Positions 22,261-33,208 of a stretch of 64,000 bases of DNA are shown here, one piece after another (positions within the stretch are counted from its first letter, which is position 1; every line of letters begins with the position of its first letter). Under the pieces are notes generated by a model, which ran no database searches, was not told where the DNA came from, and was given only the letters and a program-made list of their open reading frames with translations. The DNA lies in contig CM077593.1 in the NCBI GenBank assembly GCA_039654915.1, forward strand, positions 113,633,413 through 113,697,412, given 5' to 3'. The stretch comes from Aquilaria yunnanensis (lineage: Eukaryota > Streptophyta > Magnoliopsida > Malvales > Thymelaeaceae). The translations under genes were made by a program, and so were the position numbers.

Positions 22261-25200
22261 TCATGCCTGACTAGACTTTTTCCCTGTTAGAATGCGAGAT
22301 ATCTGAAGACCCCTGCTAAATGCCTCGTTGAACAGGATTCTTGTCTGCATAGACTGAAAACCAGGCAACCATGATAACAATGCCACAGGAGCCATTACAA
22401 TGATTCCAAAGATCATGTCGTACAAACGAGCCAAGGATACAACAGTGTCCCACACCACAGTGGTTTGAAGAAAAGTTCTGAGGACTTGAGCAATGGATAT
22501 CAAGCCCCAGCCAGTGGGGATGAAGGCTAAAAGGCTGGTCATAAGATCAAGAAACTTAAGTCCGGCAAACTCCAGCAAAATAATTATTACAAGTACTGTG
22601 AGAAAGATGACCAGAAATTGAACAACCCGATAGTAGATATGCTGCTTAGTGGCATACTTGTCTCGAGCATATGATATTATGACATAAATCCCTACAGCAA
22701 CAATCATGTATATCCAAGAAAGGAAGTATACAGCAATACTAGTACTTCTATTAGCAATGCCCAGCTGATACACAATACCATACTGGAAGAAGAAGAAGCG
22801 AAGATCTAAAATAATCTCCAACACCTTTCCCCAAAGACCAGTGGTTCTCAAATGATCTTGCTCCTCATACCACCATGTCTCCCAGCTCTGCTCAGCTGTC
22901 GCGAAAATGCCACCACTGTACCATATCCAGTTCATAAACTCATCAAAATCATACACTGTCTTGAGCCAATCAAAACCAGATGGGTTGAAGACAAAAGGGG
23001 CCATGATCCATGACACTACAAGGAACCAGCTTGAAATTGTCATGGCTATGTATACAAAAGTGGTAGTTTTCAGTGGACTATGGGACGCATAAGTTAATAG
23101 AATAATGCCAAGCTCAATTCCCTTCACAAAATGGCTTCTAGCATACAATCTATAATTTTCAGAAAAGCTCTTATGCTCCACAACAAAACCACGACCAGTA
23201 GCACGATACTTGGCCCCTCCATGAAGAATAGTTCGACCAAAATAATGGCTTTGTGTTCCCAAGGAGAATGTGTAGAATATTGATGCCAGCTGCAACTGCA
23301 TTGTCAAAAAGTCCCAAACTGCTGGTAGAAACCCATGCTCAAGAGAGTTTTCAACAATCATTGGAAGGGCGGTAAAAAGACCAAGTTGAATGATGAATTG
23401 CTGATTCAGAATTGTACCAAGGGCCTTATTGTTGCTGCTGTCACTATTCATGGCTGCCTTCTCAACCCCACTGAGAGCAAGATAGAGGCGACCCCACAAA
23501 AATGCATACACAGTCAGCACCACCATCATTGTATTGAAGTAGGATCCAACAGCTGTGTAGTAGAATGAAAGCATCCGAAAGAAGTCCAACCTATGACCCA
23601 ATCGATAAACATCTCTGCTCAATGATTGCTCCCCATTTCCACTGGCAATCTTGGCCTCAAACATTGAGATCTGGTTTAATCCAACATCCCTTCCCTTACC
23701 AACCTGTATGTATTCATGGTGAGTCACATTACCACCTCGCAAAGTACAATTGAAACCTGCAAATATATCTTCACTGATATTAATCACCTTAGATGCCTTG
23801 CTGATTCCACCTCGAGTCAGGAACCAAAACCGATCAAACACATCTGGGTGACCATAATGCATACGAACTTTCAAAGGATTTGCTAGAACACGCTGTCCAA
23901 GTGTGACAAAACTTGTTTCCTGAGCAGACATGAACCATGCAAGTGAAGAGACTGATCCAGTGAAGATGTTTTCACGAACACCCAAAATGGTTGGCCTCCT
24001 AATACCATAATATGCCTTGAATTCTTCCAGCAAGTTGCGCATCTTGAGTGTCTCCTCAAAGTAATTGTCTTGATTCATGTCAATGGTCTGAACTGCATCG
24101 CCTCTGGTAAAGATTAAGGCATGATTCTGGTTCTCTGGTTTTCCCTCTCCAAGTTTCAAGGGGCCTGGCAACCTAATACGATAGATCTCTACCTCCCTCT
24201 GCTGCTGCTGATCGAATTTGACTAGTACAGAGTAATACTCTACCTCATCTCTTCCCAAGCGCACCTCGTCAACATAGGCAACGCGCAGGGCATCATTGTT
24301 TTTCATCAGAAGGAAAATATCATCAGCACGTGGGTCACCCTTCATTTTCTGCTGGCCATATACCTGACAGGTGACTACATAAGTAAACTTCATTAAAGCA
24401 CTCCCATACTCATGTCCCTTGAACAAAAGACTTACACCACTAACAGCTCTGCTGAGTTTTCTTGAGGACAGTGGCTTAACACCATCCATCATACCATAAT
24501 TCTGGCTCAACGAACCTTGAGAAGCAAGTTCTTGTGATCCCATTCTTATGTCCATCTCAGATGCCGAATCAAGGAATGAGAGCATCTTAAGAGCCCTGTA
24601 GTAATACATCATTCCCCTTACTGTCCGAGATAAGGTCTGGCCTCTATATGACGCCCAAAGACGTAGATCCTTCACCTTCGTTGTCCAGATATCATCATCA
24701 TCATCCATTCCCTCCCTACGCATCCGCTCCATAAAATTTCTCCACTCATCTTCATAGATCCTCTGAAGATAAAACAGGGTGGAAATACCATCTTCATTCT
24801 CAGTTCTAAGCATTTCTTTTCTGTACATCACATCCTCGTCATAGTATGGTGTGAGGACAGTGAAAGCCATCATTTTCTCCACATTTGGAGCATGAGGCAT
24901 ATTCATAAAGATTGAGTTGCTAAAAAATGCAATACGCTGTCTTGCTACTTGATTCAGTGGAACATTGTGCATCGAATCTCTAGAAGTAAGAATTGTATGC
25001 AGGCGCCTCAGCTGCTTATAGAAATTAGTATCATCAGCATCAGGAAACTGGACAGCATTCTCAAAGAGAAGCCCTTTATCTGTCGCTTCAGTAATAGGTG
25101 CTAGGCCTTCCTGCCTCAAAATGGCGACCATTCGCTTCACCCTTGGTAATTCTCGGATAGAAAGTTCATACAATGCCTGCAGTATATTGACTGCCTCGCT

Positions 25201-27591
25201 GTAATTCTTGTCCGGTTTCATTAGAAGCTCAATAAGTGATATTAGCTTTGCATGAATTTGTGGCAGCACATTCATCTTGTATGCATCAGTCAACTTCCCA
25301 ATCTGTATATAGTTATCAATCTCCATGAAAATTTTTGAAACTATAGAATTCTCTTCTGTACCATATTTGACAATGTTAAGGAGCAAATACTTGATGCTGT
25401 CGTAGGCTTCAATAACAGCACACCGCCTGTATTCGTTCTTGCACATTTTCAACCAAAGCCACCTGTCAGGTGCATCAGCCAGCTCCTTTGCCTGACTAAG
25501 AGCCAGGAGCAGCTCATTGTTGAGGAGGACAAGTGGCCAGCGAATAACCCTAATATTCCAACAATTAGGAGGCAATTCCAGGAGCTCAACCTCTCTATCA
25601 CTTACCAAATCCTCCTCACGGAAAGCAATAATGATTTCATTCCATATCAAGGCAAATCTTCTTGCCTCCACCTGGCTTGATTCAATTTTCTTGTAAGGTT
25701 GACCAAGTCCATACCGCAGCTTCAACCGATGAATCGCGTCACGTAGTTTCTTCACCAGTGTCGCTTTAGGGCTTAGCAGCTGCTCCTCAGGCATAAGGTT
25801 AAACTGCATGGCACTAGCAAAGAACTGAAACCTAAGTCTGAATTGCGGAACATTCCTAATCTCACCCAGATGTAAGAATAACCCAATTGTGGCACCTACA
25901 AAGGAAGAATAAATTGCGTACCAAATTTGCAAGTCCAAGAAGTAAATTAGAACAACAGGCAACCACAACAGCCCAACAGCGATTTCATTGGTACTGCCAA
26001 AAAATTCATGCCAATTGTACCTTGCTTTCTTTATATTTAAAAGTGCCTGGGTTGGAACAACAAGAGGCTTGATTTGAAGAAAATAACTAAATGTGAACTT
26101 TGACAACAATACTGCAATCCAGAACAAAGTGTACCTGATGTTATTAATAAGACCTTCCCTCAGTCCACGGCCTACAAAAATCCTTGTATGAAACCACCAT
26201 GTCAACCAATACACTATCGGCCAGTCCAGCTCCTCGAGCCAATTCCGAATCCATGGAAGCACAAAGAACAGCAATGCCAACAGCTCTGGAACAAGGAACA
26301 CAAGTACAGCCTCAAGAAATGTGAAAATCCTTCTGTTTGCCTCCTCAGACCACCTTCCATCAGAATTCTTTTGAGCCCAGATCCTTGCATAGAAAACTGC
26401 AAACACAATAGTCCATGTCATAGCATCCATGAACTTCAACACCATCCTGATACCAAGCCACACTGTCTCCTTTGAAACTAAGCTGTACTGCATCCCTGCA
26501 TCAAGCACTGATTGAAGGAGCCTAAGCGCACCCCAGGTGATAAAAACTGTCAACATCTTCACCTGCACATCTCTGTCCTTCAAAGCTTGCCAGGGATATT
26601 CCCTCTCTGCCCACGCTACAATTATTGCCGCCTGTAAGAACAGAATCAATAAAATCCACAACTTATCGAAGCTCCTATAAATATTCCAAAAGGACCTCTG
26701 CTCCACGAATCCTGTTTTCCCCACTCTTTTGTCCTTGCTAACAGTGGCAAAGAAATTGCTAGAGTAATCAATAGGCCATTTCAAACTCTTAAAACACCTC
26801 TTGCTCCAGAAGTACTCATTCAAATCATCATAGTTCCTCCATGCCGAATGTGGGGCCTTTCCATTTTTACTGCTTTCGAACTCAGTCTTAATGGTCTGGT
26901 AAAACGGCATGACTATGGACTTCAGGTAAGCACAATCGCCAGAAATCGAAGGCAAATACGGCCTTCCTGTAAACTCGTCAATTTGATCATCCAGAATCCT
27001 GTTCAGCTCCAAACAGAAATGGTGATATATATAGCAAATACATTCAGGCAAGAAACGCAAATTCGCCGACTCTCCCCAGATTAACAGATAGAGACAGACA
27101 TAGAGAACCTCGCGGCGGAGATCGACACGGCGGTTGGAGATAATAAGCTGGGACCTCACCCCGAGAAAGGAGCACCAGGAGGTGTAGTTGTGAAGCAACT
27201 TACGTCGGAACCTGCGAAGAACGCCGGCGTCGAGGGCGTCGGGAATGGACGGCGGCGGTTGGAGGCGCATTTGGGAGTTGGCGAGGTGGAGCACCAGGTG
27301 CTCCCGCTGGTTTCGAACGTTATCAGCCTGGAACCCGAAGGAGTAACCGAGCCAGTCCAGGAGGTCAAAGTGTGGGGCCCAGGCGATGAAGAGTGGCTTA
27401 CGGAGGTCCCCGACGGTTCGCAAGGCAGCAGCAGCCGCACGTACCTCGGGGAACCGGAGGGAAGGGTGGTCGGCGAGGAGGTTGTCGACAGGAATGATGT
27501 TGTAGACGTCATGCATCGGATGAGGAGGGGTCGGCGCGTGAGGATCCACGCGCCCCCGCATGGAGACTGGTCGCTGTCTGAGTTCGCTCAT
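22261..27591 (-). CDS. CALS11: Callose synthase, CalS11/GSL1 type, single uninterrupted exon
   Basis: 1776 residues. It is a multi-pass plasma-membrane 1,3-beta-glucan synthase that uses UDP-glucose to make callose in cell plates, pollen walls and wound plugs. The N-terminal plant module is typical (YNIIPVDNLLADHPSLRFPE, DNVRNQREHLVLHLANSQMR, SAWRNYDDLNEYFWSKRCF). An FKS1-type domain and a first cluster of membrane helices follow. A long cytosolic central region holds the glucan-synthase core (roughly residues 880-1450; DLRLWASYRGQTLSRTVRG, ILTSRDSMHNVP, GHPDVFDRFWFLTRGGISKA). A C-terminal helix cluster ends MQTRILFNEAFSRGLQISRI. Length matches Arabidopsis CalS11/CalS12, which differ from other family members by having few or no introns; details such as KDRDVQVKMLTVFITWGALR and RDEVEYYSVLVKFDQQQQRE fit CalS11 better than CalS12. 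The ATG at 27591 was chosen because the upstream extension has no ATG. Confidence 0.95.
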   Translation of the reverse strand: MSELRQRPVSMRGRVDPHAPTPPHPMHDVYNIIPVDNLLADHPSLRFPEVRAAAAALRTVGDLRKPLFIAWAPHFDLLDWLGYSFGFQADNVRNQREHLVLHLANSQMRLQPPPSIPDALDAGVLRRFRRKLLHNYTSWCSFLGVRSQLIISNRRVDLRREVLYVCLYLLIWGESANLRFLPECICYIYHHFCLELNRILDDQIDEFTGRPYLPSISGDCAYLKSIVMPFYQTIKTEFESSKNGKAPHSAWRNYDDLNEYFWSKRCFKSLKWPIDYSSNFFATVSKDKRVGKTGFVEQRSFWNIYRSFDKLWILLILFLQAAIIVAWAEREYPWQALKDRDVQVKMLTVFITWGALRLLQSVLDAGMQYSLVSKETVWLGIRMVLKFMDAMTWTIVFAVFYARIWAQKNSDGRWSEEANRRIFTFLEAVLVFLVPELLALLFFVLPWIRNWLEELDWPIVYWLTWWFHTRIFVGRGLREGLINNIRYTLFWIAVLLSKFTFSYFLQIKPLVVPTQALLNIKKARYNWHEFFGSTNEIAVGLLWLPVVLIYFLDLQIWYAIYSSFVGATIGLFLHLGEIRNVPQFRLRFQFFASAMQFNLMPEEQLLSPKATLVKKLRDAIHRLKLRYGLGQPYKKIESSQVEARRFALIWNEIIIAFREEDLVSDREVELLELPPNCWNIRVIRWPLVLLNNELLLALSQAKELADAPDRWLWLKMCKNEYRRCAVIEAYDSIKYLLLNIVKYGTEENSIVSKIFMEIDNYIQIGKLTDAYKMNVLPQIHAKLISLIELLMKPDKNYSEAVNILQALYELSIRELPRVKRMVAILRQEGLAPITEATDKGLLFENAVQFPDADDTNFYKQLRRLHTILTSRDSMHNVPLNQVARQRIAFFSNSIFMNMPHAPNVEKMMAFTVLTPYYDEDVMYRKEMLRTENEDGISTLFYLQRIYEDEWRNFMERMRREGMDDDDDIWTTKVKDLRLWASYRGQTLSRTVRGMMYYYRALKMLSFLDSASEMDIRMGSQELASQGSLSQNYGMMDGVKPLSSRKLSRAVSGVSLLFKGHEYGSALMKFTYVVTCQVYGQQKMKGDPRADDIFLLMKNNDALRVAYVDEVRLGRDEVEYYSVLVKFDQQQQREVEIYRIRLPGPLKLGEGKPENQNHALIFTRGDAVQTIDMNQDNYFEETLKMRNLLEEFKAYYGIRRPTILGVRENIFTGSVSSLAWFMSAQETSFVTLGQRVLANPLKVRMHYGHPDVFDRFWFLTRGGISKASKVINISEDIFAGFNCTLRGGNVTHHEYIQVGKGRDVGLNQISMFEAKIASGNGEQSLSRDVYRLGHRLDFFRMLSFYYTAVGSYFNTMMVVLTVYAFLWGRLYLALSGVEKAAMNSDSSNNKALGTILNQQFIIQLGLFTALPMIVENSLEHGFLPAVWDFLTMQLQLASIFYTFSLGTQSHYFGRTILHGGAKYRATGRGFVVEHKSFSENYRLYARSHFVKGIELGIILLTYASHSPLKTTTFVYIAMTISSWFLVVSWIMAPFVFNPSGFDWLKTVYDFDEFMNWIWYSGGIFATAEQSWETWWYEEQDHLRTTGLWGKVLEIILDLRFFFFQYGIVYQLGIANRSTSIAVYFLSWIYMIVAVGIYVIISYARDKYATKQHIYYRVVQFLVIFLTVLVIIILLEFAGLKFLDLMTSLLAFIPTGWGLISIAQVLRTFLQTTVVWDTVVSLARLYDMIFGIIVMAPVALLSWLPGFQSMQTRILFNEAFSRGLQISRILTGKKSSQA

Positions 27592-27879
27592 GGGGCCGGG
27601 TAATGAAAATCTCAAAACATTTCCACCGAACTGAGAGGCTTCATGTCATGTCTGGTGAATTCATGTAAGTCTCAGCAAAGTGTTTGGTTTGGTGGGGGAG
27701 AATCTGAGAGTGAAAAGCAGAAGGGTATGGAGCTCTGAGCTGGTCTGTTATTTTTAGGGATTTTGAAGAGCCGTTTTTTGGAATATTTGGTAGTACTAGT
27801 ATTTTGGTGAAAAGCGTGCTGGTCCCTTTCCCTCTGGTTCACTGTTCTTTCTTTAAAATTTTAAGCACGAGTTAAATTG
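27592..27879 (-). promoter_or_regulatory. Leader and proximal promoter region of the callose synthase gene
   Basis: This is a GC-moderate stretch immediately upstream of the start codon, purine-rich on the plus strand. No clear TATA box was found. A MITE-like element begins about 290 bases upstream of the start codon. Confidence 0.35.
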
Positions 27880-27884
27880 AAAAT

Positions 27885-28335
27885 GATGTAACTCCCTAGT
27901 AGTCCTTCAACTAAAATGACTCGGAGAGTTTTTCCCGAACTACAAAATGCATTCAACGGACCACCCATTTTAAGAATCGGATGGGGCACTTATTAACTTA
28001 GCACAACTATCTAAGACACGTTTCCAATAAGTAGATGTAGGAGCTTTTGATCGAATGGATGTTGACATGATTCAAATTTGCCGAGACGGATCAAGGAGAC
28101 GGTGGAAACAACAACTAAGGAACTAGCTGGTGGTGGAGGTTCGGTGTACTAGAATAGGTTGGGGAATTCGAGTTAGAGATGGTGGCATGTGTGATGGAAA
28201 TGAAAGATTAGGATACAAATGAGAGAAATTAAGAAATTTAGTAGTTATGTGATGGTGCCTATCCTTCTTAATAATTTGATGGTCGAATGTCGTAGTGGGT
28301 GAAAAAGTCCGAGTTACTATAGTTTAAGCATAATT
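27885..28335. mobile_element. MITE-like inverted-repeat element upstream of the callose synthase gene
   Basis: The left side has TGACTCGGAGAGTTTTTCCC and later GCATTCAACGGACC. The reverse complement of the right side has TAACTCGGACTTTTTCACCC and then GACATTCGACCA. The inverted repeats are imperfect, about 55 bp. No target duplication was confirmed. The interior has no recognisable gene. Confidence 0.5.
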
Positions 28336-29650
28336 TTTTAAGCTTTTTTTGATTAAAAATAAAAAGAGACATAACTTTTTAAAAATATTTTTACAGTATT
28401 TATATTTAAAAACTTAGGTGAATTTTGTTTTACTTTAAGTTAGATTAATTTAAAAATATTTTTACAGTATTTATATTTGAACTTAATGTAATTTGAGATA
28501 GTATTATATTGGCAGAGTAATTCATTGAATAAAATTGTTTTGTGTCTAACTAAATTTTTATTAACTTTTTTAAATTGAGTGAGTAAAAAACTTTATAGAA
28601 ATTTAATTCGGTCATGAAAAAAAATATTATTTTATAACTTTTAAATAACATTAACTTCAAATAAAAAATTATAAAATTAAAAATAAATTGTTTTACGTTC
28701 ATCTAACTTAAAATCTGCATAATTCGTTGCTTGGTCAGCGCGTGTCACACAGCCCAATCATTCAGTTACACTTTTTCACTCACGTGGCGTCCTCACCTCA
28801 CCCAGAAGAATCTCGAATTAAACTGAAACGTATTTGTTTTTTGTTTTCGGTTTTCCCCTTCTTTCGCTTGCAAAGTGCTATAGCTTTCTCTTATTTTCGA
28901 CACTACTAAACACTTTTTTTTCATAACTTGCCTTTTATGTAATTAAAGACATCATTGCAAATATTTTTCATAAAAATTTGTGCAAATGCGGGTTGATATT
29001 TTTCTAGGCTTTTAATTCAGATAGGTGATAAGAGTCCAAGTAAGAATATTTTCAAAATGAATCTTTCTTTTTTTTTTCATACATAAAATCCTGAATTAAA
29101 TTCATTTATATCAAGTTCTTTTTTATGATATGGAAGGTTGGTCAAAATTCACATAATTAAATGTAATTTAATTCAATACTAAATTTTACACAAGTATGCA
29201 TGTCCATAGAAATTTTACGGCACATGAATTATTACTGGTTTTAAAAAACATGATAAATATAGTTTAGCGTATAATGAATTTGTATTTCTGGTTTTTAACA
29301 ATACCAGGCTAACATGCTCGTGCCATACTGCTGCGTATTATATCCATTGTAGCTGCGAAGGTAGTCATGGGCCCAAGAAAATGAAAAAAAATCAAAAAAG
29401 GAATGAAAACCGAGAATCAAGGGTTCAATTATCACAAGGGAAAGTTTGGAGACTAAAACCGAGAAAAGGTAAAATTTAGAAATTGAAACAGAAAAGAGCG
29501 ATAATTTAAAGACCGAAAGCGAGTTTGAGCCAAGAAAAATGTGAAGCAGAGTACAACTAGGAAAATAGCAATATAAGGTTCTCAGAAAAGAGATAACCTT
29601 GACAACAGGCAATCAGGTTTCAGAAACCTGAAAAAGACTCAGGGCAGTGC
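28336..29650. repeat. AT-rich DNA with a short direct repeat
   Basis: The word AAAATATTTTTACAGTATTT occurs near 28380 and again near 28453, each followed by ATATTT. The rest is low-complexity AT-rich DNA, including poly-T at about 29070. No gene is supported. Confidence 0.4.
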
Positions 29651-29972
29651 GTTTTAACATAAGTCAACTGACTTATTTTTGTTTTTATATCTTTTTTACT
29701 TGAAATTAATTTTATTTAAAATTTATTATTATGTAGATATAATAATTCATTTGAAATTAATTTTTTATAATATTGTTAAATTTGTATGAATTTTTATTTT
29801 TTAATGTCTAAACTATAAAAATTCACAAAAAATTAGTAAGATTGCAAAAATTGTATTTTCAATGGATTATTATACCTAAATAATATTGAATTTTAATTAA
29901 AATTAGTTTTAGGTAAGAAAAATATAAAAATAAAAATAAGTCATTTGAAATTTAATTGACTTAAGTTAAAAC
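29651..29972. mobile_element. MITE family B, copy 1 (322 bp)
   Basis: It starts GTTTTAACATAAGTCAACTG and ends TTGACTTAAGTTAAAAC, which are imperfect reverse complements. Further in, ACTTATTTTTGTTTTTATAT pairs with AAAAATAAAAATAAGTCA. A related sequence lies at 32021-32349 and a right-half fragment at 38340-38475. Confidence 0.7.
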
Positions 29973-30418
29973 AAACCGGATGTAAATAGTGATTTCTTTA
30001 GAAAATATGATCCTCATGAGCTGCTCATAAACAGTCAAAAGACATTCAATCTTTAGTGTATAACTTTAATGGTAGATCAAGTATCTTACTTTCTGATAGC
30101 TATAGTTTTGAAAATGATCTCGAATACCGTAGTATGGGTTCAAGTAACTAGGTTTAAGTTCATCTTGCAAAGACTAAGCCCACAACAATATTTCACAATA
30201 TATTTTCAGAGTATCTTGCAAAATCTTGGGATTATCCCATAAAAAATAAGAAGCCAATAGGTAGATGACTAAAAAAACAATCAAGGTTTTTATCGAAAAT
30301 GTAATTTTAAAACTTAGTATTTGCATTATTTTTAAAAATGTGAGCATACTTTTATAGCTTTTAGCATCAGCTCTTCAAAATGTAATTTAAACAATTTAAT
30401 ATATGGTCTATAGTAAGT

Positions 30419-30830
30419 TTAAGTTTCTTAAAGATAGTTTGATAATCAATGTTGATGTGACATGGAGAAATGAGGACAAGCAGGCTGCTGTTGAAGTAGT
30501 TGAAAGGGACAATGAGGGGCAAATCACTTTTGTCGTCTCATATGATTTCCCCTACTTGAGCTCAAATCCCTTGTACCTAAAAACTTTGGTGGTATTGTGG
30601 TGACTGAAAGATACTCATTGGCAAGAGATTAGTGTAGTAATGATAGAGTTTGACTCTCAAGTCTTAGTTGCAAAAATTAGGGGTTTTCATTTTTCATCAT
30701 TTTTTTATATTTTGGAGTCATTGTTGATGAGGCTCGCTGCTTAAGCAGTTCTTTTAGTTTGTACTCTTTCTCCTTTGTTAGTCATTTGTGTAATGATGTT
30801 GATACTTCAACTCAGTCTTCTTGAGATAAG
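30419..30830 (+). pseudogene. Degenerate RNase H-like (RVT_3) remnant of a LINE
   Basis: Three frames together resemble the RNase H-like domain of plant non-LTR retrotransposons. One gives LIINVDVTWRNEDKQAAVEV and VERDNEGQ (30430-30520), which looks like the metal-site Asp strand. Another gives IEFDSQVLVAKI (about 30640), and a third gives IVDEARCLSSSFSLYSFSFV followed by SHLCND (about 30720-30800). Stops (first at 30601) and frame changes separate them, so it is dead. The assignment is by motif pattern. Confidence 0.5.
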
Positions 30831-32020
30831 ATTGTCCCCCCTTAATTGTGTCATTAATTGTGTCATGCCCTTTGACTGATCAATAGAGTTGCCCTTAGGT
30901 CTTTTTTTTTTTTTTTTTAAGTAGTTTGACAACTAATTCTAAATATTCCATTTGTCTCATATTATTTAAAACATTTGACTATTTTAAATAATTTGATTTA
31001 AATTTATTTATATTATTATTTGTTAGAATTTTTTTTTAAAAAATATATATTTAGAAACTATAGGTCTTTATTTATCATTTATATATATAATTTTTTTTAT
31101 TTATATACTAAAGTGTTAAAAATAAAAACTCATCTATTAATTGTTGAATAATAAATGTTGAAAAAATTACCATGGAGAAAGCAATTGAAATTATGAATAT
31201 ATCATTTGTTTAAATGTTAAACGATCTTTTTTCCGTTATTGGATTCAATGGCATATAACTTTGGAGGTATATTTCTAATATAGGATGAGGAAACCACATG
31301 TATACTCAAAAAATTATTAGACAAATTCAATTTACTAGGAGACGTTAACGATAATTTAAATTAGAATTAAAACATTTTTTATGCTTCAAAAAAATAAGTG
31401 TTATTCGAAGAAAAATTCTTATTGATTTAACCCAGAGCAATTTTTATCAGCAGAACTATGTTGTGCTGACGAGGATCAGGCGTAACGCAATGAAAGAGCT
31501 AAAAGCGGGCAGTGGAGTGTTTGGGGGTGTAGTCTTTTTTTGTCTCGTTCCTGGCAGAAGTGACCTTCGCTTCTCCTTTTTTAATTAATGTTCGTTGGTG
31601 GGTTGAATTCTCACACAAACACAGGTACATGACATCGTATTACACGTTACGCTATTCTTCCTCCATTGGTCTTAGGTGGCTTATTTCTTAGTTGATCACC
31701 CTCAAATCAAACATCCAATTAATTAGCATTTAAATAAAATTTTTGTAGAAGATAATTATTTTTTTATTTCCATACCAAATAAAAAATTATTTCAATTTTT
31801 TTAATTTTTTAAAAATTATCTTTTATAAATTCATTAACTATAAAATTTTAATGGTTATATAAATTGAGTGAATAATTATCATATATCAAAATAATTACTA
31901 ATAATTCATTTTCAAAAATAATCTTCTCACATGTTATAAGCCAACATTTCTTCCTTTATTATTATTATTTTTGGTATGCAAGACAACAAAGATTTGAACC
32001 TTGAATAGCAATGTGATATA
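30831..32020. other. AT-rich intergenic DNA
   Basis: No gene. The segment at 30960-31190 resembles an old MITE (inverted AT-rich words such as ATTTATCATTTATATAT). The segment at 31430-31640 is less AT-rich, unique-looking and without a supported frame. Confidence 0.4.
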
Positions 32021-32349
32021 GGTTAATTCATTTAAATCAAGTTAAGTGACTTATTTTTATTTTTGTATTTTTTCTTCTAAAACTAATTTTATTTGAAAGT
32101 CAATATTATGCAGATACAAAAATCCATTTGAAACTTTTTTTTCACGATGTTGTAAAATTTTTATAAATTTTTCTTTTTTAACTCCTCAAACTAGAAAAAT
32201 TCATAAAAATTTAGTAAGATTATAAAAATTATATTTTCAATGGATTATTGTACCTATATAATATTAAATTTTAATTAAAATTAGTTCTGATAAAAAAAAT
32301 ATAAAAATAAAAATAAACCATTTCAAAATCAATTGACGAAAGTTAAAAC
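32021..32349. mobile_element. MITE family B, copy 2
   Basis: It shares with 29651-29972 the ordered words GTGACTTATTTTTATTTTTG, ATTTTCAATGGATTATTG, TTTAATTAAAATTAG and AAATATAAAAATAAAAATAA, and it ends AAAGTTAAAAC. The left terminus is diverged, so the start is approximate. Confidence 0.65.
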
Positions 32350-33199
32350 GAACTAGCTATAGTATTTTGGATGCTAATGGAGTCTTAGCCAAATTCACAT
32401 TCACTTTGTTTTTTTTTTATTTTATAGGTTTTGCAATTAGTTTTTTTATTTTATAGGTTTTGCAATTAGTTCAACTTGACAAGTGGCAACATGGAAAACA
32501 TTTCGTTTAGATGCAACGTTTCGTTTAGCAACAACATGAAAAAAAAAGGAAAGAAATGCTACTAGTATAATTTATATTTTTGGTGGTTAGGTATTAATTC
32601 TTTTAGAGATAAGTTATAATGATTTTTTAATGTGTAATAATTATTTACTTAATTTATATATTAATTAAAATTCTAAATCTTAAGAAAATCAAATATTTTC
32701 TCAAAGTTTTTTGGGCAAAATAGGTATTATTTATTGAATGTCTTTTCGTGTTCACTGCAAAAACTAATCACTTTCTAAAAATATTTTATTCAAGTGATTA
32801 TTAGTTAGATTTCAAATGACATTATTTTAAAGAAAAAAATCAATCAAACGAAAAATAACGCATGATTTTTCATGGGAATGGAGTCTTTCTGTTTTCTGAA
32901 GATTTTAGACTTCTAGTTTATTTCAAAGATTTTTATTTTATGTTTTCATAAATAAATAAAAAAGGGCAATGCTAAAAAAAAAAAAAGAATATCATCGTCT
33001 GTCATTATAGTATACGTGTGACAAAACCCTAACGAAGGAAAACAAAAATAACAAATCTGGACAGAAAATCCATGAACAAATTCTATTTAATTAATAATTA
33101 TTTAACAAAACTTTAATTTTATGATTTTTTTTGTGCCAACCCATTAATATAAAATACATAATTTTTCAAAAAAAAATCAATAAATATTTTTTACTTTTA
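32350..33199. other. AT-rich spacer
   Basis: A 32-bp direct duplication lies near 32416-32470 (TTTTTTTATTTTATAGG followed by TTTTGCAATTAG, twice in a row). Otherwise it is low-complexity DNA with no supported gene. Confidence 0.5.
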
Positions 33200-33208
33200 T
33201 ATATAAAT

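Noticed and set aside
27190..27603. 137-codon plus-strand frame
   Set aside because: Antisense shadow of the GC-rich 5' end of the callose synthase gene.
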